Assembly (NCBI RefSeq): GCF_014192375.1
Contig: NZ_JACHXV010000008.1
Location: 1 to 64,000 of the forward strand
Direction of reading: 5' to 3'
DNA length: 64,000 nucleotides
From: Endobacter medicaginis
GTDB taxonomy: Bacteria > Pseudomonadota > Alphaproteobacteria > Acetobacterales > Acetobacteraceae
Within the stretch, counting starts at the first letter, position 1, and every line of letters starts with the position of its first letter. The notes beneath the pieces are model-generated. The model did no database searches. It saw nothing but the letters and a program-made list of their open reading frames with translations, and had not been told where the DNA came from. Of the stretch, positions 9,917 through 19,219 are shown in pieces. A program made the position numbers and the translations under genes.

Positions 9917-10043
9917 TCCGACCTCGAAAATCATGCTCCCGACGACACGACACGGCCCTCCAAGGGCGCCGATCAAGGCATCATTGCCGAGTCGGTCCGG
10001 TAAGGAACCAGTGCCGCCGGGAAACCTCAAAAGTCCGCTCGTC

Positions 10044-10292
10044 CTAGGGCGTGTAGGCGACTCCCGAGTGGCGCGCCTCGACCTGGAGCTCGGGCGCGCC
10101 GTGCAGGTCGAGCGGCGTCAGCCGCCCGTCGACCACGTGGCCGCAGATCTTCGCCGCGACAGCCATCGAGACGCTGTCGACCCCGCCCAGCTTCTGCCTG
10201 ATGCAATCCACGTCCGTGCCCTGACGGGCCGCGCAACCGCTCGACGCGGCCACCGCAACGATCGCGAGACCCAGCCTCACACCGCGCCGCAT
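10044..10292 (-). CDS. Small putative lipoprotein
   Basis: An 82-residue protein. The N-terminus is MRR followed by a hydrophobic stretch and the lipobox-like A-S-S-G-C around residue 20, so it is probably exported and lipid-anchored. The mature part is short and holds two more cysteines (D-C-I-R-Q and K-I-C-G-H), which could form a disulfide. No known family recognised. The frame is open upstream, but the signal sequence fixes the ATG at 10292. It lies 17 bp after the 626-residue unknown gene on the same strand and could be co-transcribed with it. Confidence 0.55.
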   Translation of the reverse strand: MRRGVRLGLAIVAVAASSGCAARQGTDVDCIRQKLGGVDSVSMAVAAKICGHVVDGRLTPLDLHGAPELQVEARHSGVAYTP

Positions 10293-10309
10293 GGTCTTCG
10301 CCCCCGCCC

Positions 10310-12190
10310 TTAGAAGCCGAACATGTGATCGAGCGAGAATGCCCCACTCGCATCGCTCAACCCGTGATAGCCGAACAGCCGGCATGTCGTGTCGCGGATC
10401 AGCACATAACCGCCAACCCCCGCCTCGGCGATCCGTCGTGCACCGAAGATCACCTCCGGCTCGACAAGCGCCGAGCCGGAGCAGGCGATCGCGAGTGCCG
10501 CCTCGCCGATCACCGTCCCCGCCGCATCATGCAGGATCAGCGTGGTCTGCGACTGCTCGCGCCACGGTGCCGAGGCCGGGTAGATCAGCACGCAGAAACT
10601 GCGCGTACTCTCGTGGCCGAGCTTGAGGAACAACCGCGTGCTGAGCCCCGGTGGCGGCCCCGAATACGATTGCGGTTCGTCGCGCCAGGTCATCAGCGTG
10701 TTGAAGATATGCGCCCCGAAGCTGGTCTCTGCCGCATGGGGCACGCCGGCATGGCGTTCGTAGCGCACCAGCGCATGCATCCAGCCATCCGCCCCGCCAC
10801 CGTCGCGGAAATCGTAGACCAGCTCCGCATGGCCTGCCGGCGCGCGGAGTTCGGCAAGATCGAGCGCGCAGGCATGCGACCGGGCTAGTCGGCCGAGAAA
10901 GCGCTGGGCGACGAGCTGTCCCTCGCGGTCGAACACATCCACCCGCAGCGGCAGGTCCGCCTGCGTCTCCGCCATCGGCGTCGGCAGCACGATACTGCGA
11001 TAGATCGTCGGATCGAGGACCGGGAACGGCAGCACGAACCCCCGCCCCAGCGAGGCCGGCAATGTGCCGATCGCCGGTTCGGGCCTGAGATCCGCGCGCT
11101 CGACATTCATGTGCGCGATCCGCGTCCGCCCCGCACGCACAACTTCATAGCGTGGCCGCACCACATGCCGCCCACTGCGAACCTCGATCTGCGCCGGCCA
11201 GGCCAGACCCGGCAGCAGCGCCGCCACATCCACCTGCACACTTGCGAACGGCGCGATCTCGGTCCCGATCGCCACCGGCTGCTCCGCTCCCATCCGATCA
11301 AGCGTGATCGCACCCGGCGGAATGGGGGCGGCGTGGCTGTTCTGCACCCACAGCATCACCGTCTCGTCCGGCCGCGGTGCCGGCAGTCCCGCATAGCGGT
11401 CCGACGGCCATGCATTGGCATCGTGCGTCACCGACAGGCTGGGCTCGCCGTCATGGCCATACGTATCGAGCGCGTATTTCACCACATCGTGCCCGGCGAC
11501 GCCGATCGCATGCACGAACAACTGCCCCGCGAACGGCCCCAGCCCGAAGCGCTGCCGGACCTCGCGGCTGTCGATCACGATCCCTGCGGCACCGGGTGCC
11601 ACCTCCTGCTCCCAGCTTGCCAGCGCCTCGCCCGCGCCGTCGAACAGCCGCAGCCACAACCGCACCGACGACGCCCCGTAATCCGACCAGTAATTCGCCG
11701 TCACCAGCCGCGAGGACAACCCGTCGGCATCGCGGAAAAAGGCGAAATTGGTCGCGAAGTTCAGCCTGTCGAGATAGCTCCGCCGGCTGGTCAGCATGCC
11801 GTCCGGCAACCGCGCCTCGTCGAGCGTGACCAGCCGCATCCCCTGCGGCAGCAGCCCCGCTAGCCTGGCAGCGATCCGACCCGAGTCGAACGCCGCCACC
11901 AGCACCGTATTGGCCTGCGACACGCCCAGCTCGACCACCGCCCGGGTCTCGCAGCCCAGACGCGCCACACCCACCTGCTCGACGTCATGGACATAGAGCT
12001 CCGCCGGCCGAGGCAGGGCAGGATGCAGCGCATAGAGCATCGACGCCGCCCCGTCGGGGTCATACACCGCCAGCCGCCCCTCGATCCCCGCACCGAGCCG
12101 CGACAGCGCCTCGGCCGCCAGCGGATGGGCCAGCGCCTTGTAGAGAACGTTGCCGCCGCGCTGCGCGTCGAAGGTCCTGATATCAAGCAT
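10310..12190 (-). CDS. Conserved-looking protein of unknown function, 626 residues
   Basis: I do not recognise this family. The protein is soluble by inspection: no signal peptide and no membrane segment. It begins MLDIRTFDAQRGGNVLYKALAHPLAA with a possible Rossmann-like first third (ELGVSQANTVLVAAFDSGRIAARL, then MRLVTLDEARLP). It continues with many short beta-prone segments (S-V-R-L-W-L-R-L-F-D, F-A-S-V-Q-V-D-V, L-R-V-D-V-F-D-R-E-G) and ends with FGYHGLSDASGAFSLDHMFGF. The middle and C-terminal parts look like stacked beta-sandwich repeats. Downstream lies the small lipoprotein gene and upstream an ELM1-family gene, followed by glycosyltransferases. A role in surface carbohydrate is a guess from context only. 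Codon use is ordinary for the region. Confidence 0.75.
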   Translation of the reverse strand: MLDIRTFDAQRGGNVLYKALAHPLAAEALSRLGAGIEGRLAVYDPDGAASMLYALHPALPRPAELYVHDVEQVGVARLGCETRAVVELGVSQANTVLVAAFDSGRIAARLAGLLPQGMRLVTLDEARLPDGMLTSRRSYLDRLNFATNFAFFRDADGLSSRLVTANYWSDYGASSVRLWLRLFDGAGEALASWEQEVAPGAAGIVIDSREVRQRFGLGPFAGQLFVHAIGVAGHDVVKYALDTYGHDGEPSLSVTHDANAWPSDRYAGLPAPRPDETVMLWVQNSHAAPIPPGAITLDRMGAEQPVAIGTEIAPFASVQVDVAALLPGLAWPAQIEVRSGRHVVRPRYEVVRAGRTRIAHMNVERADLRPEPAIGTLPASLGRGFVLPFPVLDPTIYRSIVLPTPMAETQADLPLRVDVFDREGQLVAQRFLGRLARSHACALDLAELRAPAGHAELVYDFRDGGGADGWMHALVRYERHAGVPHAAETSFGAHIFNTLMTWRDEPQSYSGPPPGLSTRLFLKLGHESTRSFCVLIYPASAPWREQSQTTLILHDAAGTVIGEAALAIACSGSALVEPEVIFGARRIAEAGVGGYVLIRDTTCRLFGYHGLSDASGAFSLDHMFGF

Positions 12191-12208
12191 TCGAAGTCTG
12201 CTTTCCCA

Positions 12209-13141
12209 CTAAACCCGCATCCCCAGCTTCCGCTTCATCTCGGCGGCGATCCAGGGCCCGTCATCGAGCGGCTCCACCGCCCAGTCCTGCATCCGGCCAC
12301 TGAACGGCCGCACCCGTCCGGCGTCAATCAGCCGATCGAGAAACAGTCCGATCCGGCGTGATGTTCCACGCATCGGCGCGACCATTACCGGCCGGTCGGT
12401 CGCCGCCGCCTCCGACACCATCGACACGCTGTCAGCCGTCACCACGAACGCATCCGCAGAGGCCAGCAGCCCCAGATAAGGATTGTCACCCATCCCGTCC
12501 CAGACGAACGCCCCGCGCGGTGCAAGTGCGTCGTTCAGCACCGCACGCTGCGCCGCACCCGTGCGCCGCGAGGCGGTCAGCGCCAGCGAAACCCCGTCGC
12601 GATCCATCATCTGTGCCAACTGCCCGGCCAGGGCGGCCGCGTCAGGCGTATCGAAACGAAAGCGCCCGTTCGCCCCGCCCACCAGCACCGCCACCAGCGG
12701 CCGCCCCAGCGGCGCGAACGCTTCCGACCAGCGGGTCCGCGCCTGCGCCAGCCGCGCCGGCGTGATGCCGTGCAGCGCCGTGCGGCTGACCAGCACGTTC
12801 GCCCCGGTGATCTCGTCATGCGCGTTGACCACCACCAGATCGAATCGCCGCAGATCGAATCGCGGGTTCTGCACCTGCACCAGATGGCGCCCGTCGCGCC
12901 GGCGCAGCGCCGCGCCCACCGCCGCCGCCTTGCCGCCGACCGAGATCGTCAGTGCCGCCCCGTCGACATCCTGCCCGGAGACTGCCGCCAGCGGAGCCGG
13001 CCAGAACCGCGCCGGCAGATGCCGCATCAACCCGCTCGGCACGACATCGACGGTCCGGTGCGCCAGCCCCGCGAGCTCGGCCAGTCCCCAGGCCTGGGCA
13101 CGCAGCCCGGCCAGATTCTCGCTCAGTATCAGGGCATCCAT
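12209..13141 (-). CDS. ELM1/GtrOC1 family protein (DUF1022), GT-B-like fold
   Basis: Matches the mitochondrial-fission ELM1 family, widespread in alphaproteobacteria as a putative glycosyltransferase-like cytosolic protein. Blocks seen are MDALILSENLAGLRAQAWGLAE, TISVGGKAAAVGAALRRR, LVAVLVGGANGRFRFD, LALTASRRTGAAQ, and NPYLGLLASADAFVVTADSVSMVSEA, which resembles the nucleotide-sugar end of GT-B enzymes. The biochemical role in bacteria is not settled. The frame offers starts at 13171 (M-L-H-M-R-P...) and 13141. I chose the latter because the conserved sequence starts there. It lies 18 bp upstream of the unknown 626-residue gene. Confidence 0.82.
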   Translation of the reverse strand: MDALILSENLAGLRAQAWGLAELAGLAHRTVDVVPSGLMRHLPARFWPAPLAAVSGQDVDGAALTISVGGKAAAVGAALRRRDGRHLVQVQNPRFDLRRFDLVVVNAHDEITGANVLVSRTALHGITPARLAQARTRWSEAFAPLGRPLVAVLVGGANGRFRFDTPDAAALAGQLAQMMDRDGVSLALTASRRTGAAQRAVLNDALAPRGAFVWDGMGDNPYLGLLASADAFVVTADSVSMVSEAAATDRPVMVAPMRGTSRRIGLFLDRLIDAGRVRPFSGRMQDWAVEPLDDGPWIAAEMKRKLGMRV

Positions 13142-13447
13142 CGCAAGGCTTGTCGGGCGCATGTGCAGCACCGGTCAAGCGGGCGCTTCGTAGTGCGAAA
13201 CATCGAATTTACTTGACTTTCGGCACCCCAGCCCCGATTTGTGCAGCGCGTCAACGACGCCCTCCCGCCAGGCATTGCCGGACCATCCATCGTCACGAGG
13301 CGTGTCCTCGGCGATCGGTCAGGCGATCGCCCCAGCCGCCGTGACCGGCGCTGCCAGCACAAGAAGGGTATCGCCTGCGCCGGTTCGCGATCCCGCCGAT
13401 CGCCCGACGCGCACTTCCACAAGGTGCGCGCCAGACGAAAGATCACG

Positions 13448-14587
13448 ATGACCAGCTTTTCCGACCTTGGCCTTGCAGCTCCGCTGCTGACCGCGCTTGC
13501 GCGTGAAGGCTACACCACTCCCACACCGATCCAGGCGCAGGCGATCCCGCACGCGATGGCCGGCCGTGACGTGCAGGGCATCGCCCAGACCGGCACCGGC
13601 AAGACCGCGTCCTTCGCCCTGCCGATCCTGCACCGTCTGCTCGCCAACCCGCAGCAGCGGGCGCCCAAGAAGGGCTGCCGCGTGCTGGTGCTTTCGCCGA
13701 CCCGCGAGCTCGCCAGCCAGATCGCCGACAGCTTCCGCGCCTATGGCCGTGATACGCCGATGCGCACCGCGCTGGTGTTCGGCGGCGTGCCGAAAGGCCG
13801 TCAGGTCCGCGCCATGGCGCCCGGTGTCGACGTGCTCGTCGCCACCCCCGGCCGCCTGCTCGACCTGATGAACGAGGGCGAGATCCGCCTTGATGCCACC
13901 GAGATCCTGGTGCTCGACGAGGCCGATCACATGCTCGATCTCGGCTTCATCATTCCGATCCGCAAGATCGCCCAGCATCTGCCCGCCAAGCGTCAGAGCC
14001 TGTTCTTCTCGGCCACGATGCCGAAGGAAATCAGTGCCCTGGCCGGTCAGCTCCTGCATGATCCGGTGCATGTCGCCGTCACGCCCGTCGCCACCACCGC
14101 CGAGCGCATCGAGCAGCGCGTGGTGTTCGTCGATGCCGCCCGCAAGCGCACGCTGCTCGCCTCGGTGCTGCGCCGCAAGGACATGGGCCGCACCCTGGTG
14201 TTCACCCGCACCAAACACGGTGCCGATCGCGTGGTCGAACATCTGGAGAAATCCGGCATCGCCTCGGCCGCCATCCATGGCAACAAGAGCCAGGGTCAGC
14301 GTGACCGCGCGCTCGGCGCCTTCCGCACCGGCGATGTCCGCGTGCTGGTCGCCACCGACATCGCCGCCCGCGGCATCGATGTCGACGGCGTGACGCACGT
14401 GATCAATTTCGACCTGCCCAACATCCCCGAGAGCTATGTCCACCGCATCGGCCGCACCGCGCGCGCCGGCGCCGACGGCATGGCGATCAGCTTCTGCGAT
14501 GCATCCGAACGCGCGTTCCTGCGCAGCATCGAGAAACTGATCCGCGCGCGGGTGCCGGTGCTGGAGCCGGACCAGCTGGCCGCCTGA
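13448..14587 (+). CDS. DEAD-box ATP-dependent RNA helicase (RhlE-like)
   Basis: Compact helicase core of 379 residues, without the basic C-terminal tail common in RhlE proteins. Motifs in order: Q-motif F-S-D-L-G-L...P-T-P-I-Q, Walker A AQTGTGKT, PTRELA, VLDEADHMLDLGF (DEAD), SAT, VFTRTK, T-D-I-A-A-R-G-I-D and HRIGRTARAG. It unwinds RNA in ribosome assembly or decay. The frame is open upstream, but the Q-motif lies just after the ATG at 13448, so that start is taken. About 275 bp separate it from the divergent ELM1 gene, leaving room for a long 5' leader of the kind often seen with cold-responsive helicases. It interrupts an otherwise minus-strand cluster. Confidence 0.95.
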   Translation: MTSFSDLGLAAPLLTALAREGYTTPTPIQAQAIPHAMAGRDVQGIAQTGTGKTASFALPILHRLLANPQQRAPKKGCRVLVLSPTRELASQIADSFRAYGRDTPMRTALVFGGVPKGRQVRAMAPGVDVLVATPGRLLDLMNEGEIRLDATEILVLDEADHMLDLGFIIPIRKIAQHLPAKRQSLFFSATMPKEISALAGQLLHDPVHVAVTPVATTAERIEQRVVFVDAARKRTLLASVLRRKDMGRTLVFTRTKHGADRVVEHLEKSGIASAAIHGNKSQGQRDRALGAFRTGDVRVLVATDIAARGIDVDGVTHVINFDLPNIPESYVHRIGRTARAGADGMAISFCDASERAFLRSIEKLIRARVPVLEPDQLAA

Positions 14588-14596
14588 CCGGCGGGA

Positions 14597-15736
14597 TCAG
14601 TTCCCCGCCCACGAGGCCGTGACCGGGGACGCCTCCCGCCTCGCCCTCGTGGCGACCTGCGGCAGGCTGTGTCCGATCGCGTCCAGCAGCCGGCCCGCCA
14701 GTTCGGGCCAGCCATCCGTGGCGGCAGAGGCGGCCAGCGTGCCGTCAGCGCGCCGCGCCAGCAGCGTCTCGATCCCGGCGGCGATCGCCCCACCTTCGGG
14801 GTGGCAGATGACCGCCATGCCGGGATCGAACTGTTCCGACAGCCCGCCCACATCGGTCGCCACCACCAGTCGTCGTCCGGCCACCGCCATCGCCGCGACC
14901 CCACTCTGGCTGGCTTCGCGATAGGGCAGCACCAACGCGTCCGACCAGCCGATCAGCAAGGGCACCTCGTCCTCCGGCACCCAGCGGTTTTCCACGCTCA
15001 CCCCCGGCAGCCCCGCCAGTGCCTCCAGTTCCGGGCTCGGCGGCCCGCTGCCCACCACGCGCAGTTCGAGATCGCCGCGTGGCCCGAGCGTGCGCATCGC
15101 CTCCAGCAGCAGGTCCAGCCCCTTGTAGGGCAGCAGACGTCCAAAGCTCAGCAGCCGCAGGGGCCCGTCATGTCCGCCCGGCGGCGGCGGCGGCCGGTCG
15201 AACCCCAGCGGCGGCAACCGCTCGACGATCACCGGCCTGGACACGCCCTGCTCGTGCAGCATGCCGGCGATATAGCGGCTGAATGTCACCACCGCATCGC
15301 TGCCGCGGACCAGCAGGCGCTGCAGCGTCATCTGCAGCGGAAAGCCGTCGCCCGGATGCGCCTGGGCGTCATGCACCACCACCACGTTCGCAACCCCGCA
15401 CAGCCGTAACGCCCCCTGCATCACCAGATCGAGCGGACCCGGCATCGCACAGATCGCCAGGTCGCAGCGCAGGCCGCGCAGACGCCGCACCATCGCCAGC
15501 GTCATCGCCGGCGACCCGACCAGCCGCCCGAGATAGCCCGCCTTGCTGCGATAGGTCCGCACCGGCAGCACGCAGCCGGGCGGCAGCTCCGCCGGCAGAT
15601 GTCCCATGATCTCCGCCTCGTGCGACAGTGACAGCACCACCGACACATCCGGCAACCGGGCCAGCCCGCGGGCAAGCTCAACGGCGATACGCGGGCCAGC
15701 CCCGTATCGCCCCCATTGCCAGACCAGGACCTTCAC
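14597..15736 (-). CDS. Glycosyltransferase, GT4 family (GT-B fold)
   Basis: A 379-residue glycosyltransferase. The N-terminal acceptor domain opens M-K-V-L-V-W-Q-W-G-R-Y-G-A-G-P. The C-terminal donor domain has LRLLSFGRLLPYKGLDLLLEAM (typical GT4 phosphate-binding strand and Lys), a G-V-S-V-E-N-R-W-V-P-E-D-E-V-P segment, and PYREASQSGVAAMAVAGRRLVVATDVGG. The second Glu of the usual E-x7-E motif is replaced. No membrane segment, so cytosolic or peripheral. It overlaps the next glycosyltransferase gene by 4 bp, so the two are co-translated and probably act in succession on one glycan. Acceptor and sugar unknown. Confidence 0.9.
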   Translation of the reverse strand: MKVLVWQWGRYGAGPRIAVELARGLARLPDVSVVLSLSHEAEIMGHLPAELPPGCVLPVRTYRSKAGYLGRLVGSPAMTLAMVRRLRGLRCDLAICAMPGPLDLVMQGALRLCGVANVVVVHDAQAHPGDGFPLQMTLQRLLVRGSDAVVTFSRYIAGMLHEQGVSRPVIVERLPPLGFDRPPPPPGGHDGPLRLLSFGRLLPYKGLDLLLEAMRTLGPRGDLELRVVGSGPPSPELEALAGLPGVSVENRWVPEDEVPLLIGWSDALVLPYREASQSGVAAMAVAGRRLVVATDVGGLSEQFDPGMAVICHPEGGAIAAGIETLLARRADGTLAASAATDGWPELAGRLLDAIGHSLPQVATRARREASPVTASWAGN

Positions 15737-16932
15737 GCGGTATTGCTCACTGTCGGCATGATACCGATTCGCGCCGACGCGTCGAGCAGCCCACGCCCGT
15801 CCAGCCGCGCCTGCGCCTGCGCCTGCGCTGCCGCTCCCAGCCTGGCACGAAGCCCGGGATCCTCGGCCAGCATCACCAGCGCCGCCGCGGCCGCCTCGAC
15901 ATCCGCGTCCGCCCAGCAGGCGCCGGGCGCTTCGAACACGCCGCGCGGGTCGCGCGCCGGCACCAGCCGGAAGGGCACCGGAACCCCGCAGGACGCATCG
16001 AGAAAATCCGTCGTCCCCGACCAGTCCGTCGCCACCACCGGCCGGCCCAGCAGCATCGCCTCTGCCGGCACCAGCCCGAACCCCTCGCTGCGATGCAGCG
16101 ACAGCACGATATCGGACGCCAGCGTCATCGCATGCGCATCCGCCCGGCTGCGCAGCACGGTGTCGATCCGGATGTTGTCCGCACCCGCCGCCGCTTCCCG
16201 CAGCCGGGCCAGATCCCCGTCATGCCCCGCCGCATGACCCGCTTTGATGATCAGCAGCCGGTCCGGCCGCGCGCCGAACGCCTGACGGAAGGCGGCAATC
16301 GCCGCCAGCGGGTTCTTGCGCTCGAAGCTGGAGGCGAGGCTGAACGACACCAGCACCACCACCGTCTCCTTCGGCCAGCCCAACGCCGCCCGGCCGAGCG
16401 TGGAGGGCGCTGGCGGCGAAAGTGCCACAGGATGCGGCACCACATCGACCACCCCTCTCGCCCAGGGCGCGAACGCCTCGGCCGCAAAGCGCGACGGACA
16501 CCACAGCCTGTGGATCAGCCGCATGGCATGCCGCCATGAGGGCGGCGGCACCGGCAGTTCGCAGGGAAAGTACCCTACCACCAGCCGTCCGCGCAGCGCG
16601 TCGCGGCGCAGTCCCAGCAGACTCGCCCCGAGCTGCGCCGGATTGAGATTGAGCAACAGCGGCATCGCCGCCGGCAGCCGCTCGCGCACCCGCCGGCCGG
16701 TCGCGATCTCGACGTCGTGATGCGGCAGCCCGAGCGTGTCACATGCAGACGACAACAGGCGCGCGCTCTCGCCGAGGCCGGACGCCTCGGAAAACCCTCC
16801 GCCGATCGCCAGCCCGCCTGCCGGACATGCCGGCGGTCTCCGGTCCGGCTGTGGCGCGAGCCGCGACGTCAGCGCCGCCAATGCTTCCCGCCGCGCGCCC
16901 GCAGGCAGGCTCTGCCACAGGCGGTGCGGCAT
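15733..16932 (-). CDS. Glycosyltransferase, GT4 family
   Basis: A 399-residue glycosyltransferase. Visible parts are GGGFSEASGLGESARLL near residue 45, the GYFPCELPVPPPSW block, WCPSRFAAEAFAPWA, the donor-domain strand VVVLVSFSLASSFERKNPLAAI, and HRSEGFGLVPAEAMLLGRPVVATDWSG with a complete E-x7-E. The open frame runs far upstream across argE antisense, which is not coding. A GTG at 16983 would add 17 residues. I take the ATG at 16932. It is the first gene of a two-gene unit with the GT4 gene downstream, divergent from argE. Confidence 0.88.
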   Translation of the reverse strand: MPHRLWQSLPAGARREALAALTSRLAPQPDRRPPACPAGGLAIGGGFSEASGLGESARLLSSACDTLGLPHHDVEIATGRRVRERLPAAMPLLLNLNPAQLGASLLGLRRDALRGRLVVGYFPCELPVPPPSWRHAMRLIHRLWCPSRFAAEAFAPWARGVVDVVPHPVALSPPAPSTLGRAALGWPKETVVVLVSFSLASSFERKNPLAAIAAFRQAFGARPDRLLIIKAGHAAGHDGDLARLREAAAGADNIRIDTVLRSRADAHAMTLASDIVLSLHRSEGFGLVPAEAMLLGRPVVATDWSGTTDFLDASCGVPVPFRLVPARDPRGVFEAPGACWADADVEAAAAALVMLAEDPGLRARLGAAAQAQAQARLDGRGLLDASARIGIMPTVSNTA

Positions 16933-17025
16933 CGACAGACGATGCGCGGAGGGTGTCGTGGCGGCAGTGGTAGAGATCGTCACGACCGCATGGTTAGCAT
17001 GGCTGCGCACGTATACAGTATCGCC

Positions 17026-18213
17026 ATGCCCGCCCCGCACTCCGCCCCATCCCTCGACGCCCACACCACGCGCGAGATCCTCGACCGGCTGGTCTCGTTC
17101 GATACCACCAGCCGCAACCCCAACCGCGACCTGATCGACTGGATCGCCGCCTGGTTGCTGCAGCGTGGCGTGGAGGCCGAGATCCTCCCCGATGCCGGCG
17201 GCGGCAAGGCCAATCTGCACGCGGTGATCGGCCCGCGCGGCCCGGGCGGCCTCGCGCTCTCCGGCCATGTCGATACCGTCCCGGTCGACGGCCAGGCCTG
17301 GAGCAGCGACCCCTTCACCCTGCGCGAGGCGAACGGCCGGCTGCATGCGCGCGGCGCCGTCGACATGAAGGGCTTCGTCGCTTCCGCCCTTGCCTGCGTG
17401 CCCGACCTGCTCGAGCGGCGCCTGCACCGCCCGGTCCATCTGTTCGTCACCTACGACGAAGAGGTCAATTGCGCCGGCGCCACCGCGCTCGTCGCCCATC
17501 TCGACGCCACCGGCGACAAGCCGGACTGGTGCGTGGTCGGCGAGCCGTCCGGCATGAAGCCGATCGTCGCGCACAAGGGCCGCCTGTCGCTGCGCGTGCG
17601 CGTGCGCGGCAAGGCGGGTCATTCCAGCCAGCCGGAATTCGGCGCCAACGCGATCCATGCCGCCGCCCGTGCCGTCGCTCGCGTCGCCGACGAACAGGAC
17701 CGCCTCGCCCGCGAGGGCGTCCGCGTCGACGGCTTCGACCCGCCCTTTTCCACCACCCATGTCGGCACCATCAGCGGCGGCGCGATCCTCAACATCATTC
17801 CCGAATCGGCCGAATTCGACATGGAATGGCGCACCGTCCCCGGCGACGATGCCCTGGCCGAGCTCACCCGGCTGCAGGACCATGTCGCCCGTCACATCGA
17901 GCCCGCCCTCAAGGCCGGCGGCGGGAGTGGCTTTGTCTACGAGATTCTCAACGAGCTGCCGCCGCTGTCGCTTCCCCCCGGCCACGCGCTCGCCCAGTCG
18001 GTACGCCATGCCAGTGGCCACAATGCCGAGGGCCGCGTCAGCTACGGTACCGAGGCCGGCATCTACCAGAATGCCGGCATCGCCACGATCGTCTGCGGCC
18101 CGGGCCATATCGCCCAGGCCCACCAGCCGGACGAATGGATCGCCGTCAGCGAGCTGGAGGCCTGCGACGTCTTCCTCCGTCGCCTGGTCGACAGCACCGT
18201 CGCCCGCGCCTGA
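17026..18213 (+). CDS. argE: Acetylornithine deacetylase
   Basis: M20 zinc peptidase-family enzyme that removes acetate from N-acetylornithine in arginine synthesis. The 395 residues show LALSGHVDTVPVDGQAW (first metal His and Asp), RGAVDMKGFVA, FVTYDEEVNCAGA with the catalytic Glu pair, VVGEPSGMKPIVAHKG, the dimerisation-lid KAGHSSQPEFGANAI, and GTEAGIYQNAGIATIVCGPGHIAQAHQPDEW at the end, characteristic of ArgE. In-frame ATGs at 16990 and 16999 are alternatives. The stop is followed directly by the next ATG, so it is coupled with the AstE-like gene. Confidence 0.9.
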   Translation: MPAPHSAPSLDAHTTREILDRLVSFDTTSRNPNRDLIDWIAAWLLQRGVEAEILPDAGGGKANLHAVIGPRGPGGLALSGHVDTVPVDGQAWSSDPFTLREANGRLHARGAVDMKGFVASALACVPDLLERRLHRPVHLFVTYDEEVNCAGATALVAHLDATGDKPDWCVVGEPSGMKPIVAHKGRLSLRVRVRGKAGHSSQPEFGANAIHAAARAVARVADEQDRLAREGVRVDGFDPPFSTTHVGTISGGAILNIIPESAEFDMEWRTVPGDDALAELTRLQDHVARHIEPALKAGGGSGFVYEILNELPPLSLPPGHALAQSVRHASGHNAEGRVSYGTEAGIYQNAGIATIVCGPGHIAQAHQPDEWIAVSELEACDVFLRRLVDSTVARA

Positions 18214-19209
18214 ATGCGGGTGGAATGCCGCCAGCTCAACGTCGAACTCGGCGCCCTGCCACGGGAATCGTGGTCGGACGTCGACCTCGTCCCGCCCGAC
18301 CTCTCCCCCTGGCGCTGCGGCAATGCCGACGTGCCCGGCTTCATTACCCTGCGCGGGACCGCGCCGGGTCCGCATCTCGGCGTGGTGTCGCTCATCCACG
18401 GCAATGAGTTCGCCGGCGCGATCGCGCTCGACCGGCTGCTGCGCCAAGGGCTGTCACCCTCGCGCGGCACCCTCACCTTCGGCTTCGCCCATCTCGACGC
18501 GTTCGACCGCTTCGACCCCGCCCGGCCGACCGCATCGCGCTTCATCGACGAGGACCTCAACCGTGTGTGGGATCCCGCGCGCCTCGCCGAAGCCGATGCC
18601 GGGGGCTCGACCGAGCTGAAGCGCGCCGCGGCGATGCTGCCGATGCTGCGGCGCTTCGACCGGCTGCTCGACCTGCATTCGATGCTGTTTGCCTCCGACA
18701 GCCTGATCCTCACCCCCGATGGCGGCGACGGCGCGGAGTTCGCCGGGGCAATCGGGCTCGGCTGTGCCATCGTGTCGGATTTCGGCCATGCGGCGGGCCC
18801 GCGCATGATCGACCACCCGCATTTCCACGGTCCGGCCAGTGCCTGCCTGCTGGAGGCCGGCCCGCACTGGCACCGCGCCAGCGTACGCATCAGCGAGAAC
18901 GCGGTGCTCGGCGCGATGCGCGCCCTCGACATGCTCGACCGACCCGACGATGCGCCTGCCCAACGGCCGCCGCCCTCGCCGCGCGCCCGGGTGATCGTCA
19001 CCATCACCGCGCGCAGCCATGCCTTCGCCTTCCTGCACCCCTATCGTGGCGGCACCATCATCCCGCGCGCCGGCACGCCGATCGCTCGCGATGGCGGCGA
19101 CGAGATCTGCACGCCCTGCGACGACTGCCTGCTGGTGATGCCGACGCCGCACCCGCGACCCGGCCATACCGCGGTCCGCCTCGCAGCCCCCGTGCCGATG
19201 CCCGGCTGA
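18214..19209 (+). CDS. Succinylglutamate desuccinylase/aspartoacylase family protein
   Basis: M14-type zinc deacylase of 331 residues. Metal ligands are visible in LIHGNEFAGAIALD (H-x-x-E) and LLDLHSM, with the substrate Arg motif DEDLNRVWDP between them. The C-terminal half ends in a small beta domain (AFAFLHPYRGGTIIPRAGTPIARDGGDEI). The ATG abuts the argE stop codon with no gap. Family members hydrolyse N-acyl amino acids (succinylglutamate, acetylaspartate). No astA-D genes are present, so the arginine succinyltransferase pathway cannot be inferred. Two deacylases in one unit suggest turnover of an N-acylated amino acid, which is inference. Confidence 0.85.
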   Translation: MRVECRQLNVELGALPRESWSDVDLVPPDLSPWRCGNADVPGFITLRGTAPGPHLGVVSLIHGNEFAGAIALDRLLRQGLSPSRGTLTFGFAHLDAFDRFDPARPTASRFIDEDLNRVWDPARLAEADAGGSTELKRAAAMLPMLRRFDRLLDLHSMLFASDSLILTPDGGDGAEFAGAIGLGCAIVSDFGHAAGPRMIDHPHFHGPASACLLEAGPHWHRASVRISENAVLGAMRALDMLDRPDDAPAQRPPPSPRARVIVTITARSHAFAFLHPYRGGTIIPRAGTPIARDGGDEICTPCDDCLLVMPTPHPRPGHTAVRLAAPVPMPG

Positions 19210-19219
19210 CCGCTGCCCC

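Noticed and set aside
16983-18447. Upstream extension of the second GT4 gene to 904 codons
   Set aside because: The extension is wholly antisense to argE and the next gene and has no glycosyltransferase features.
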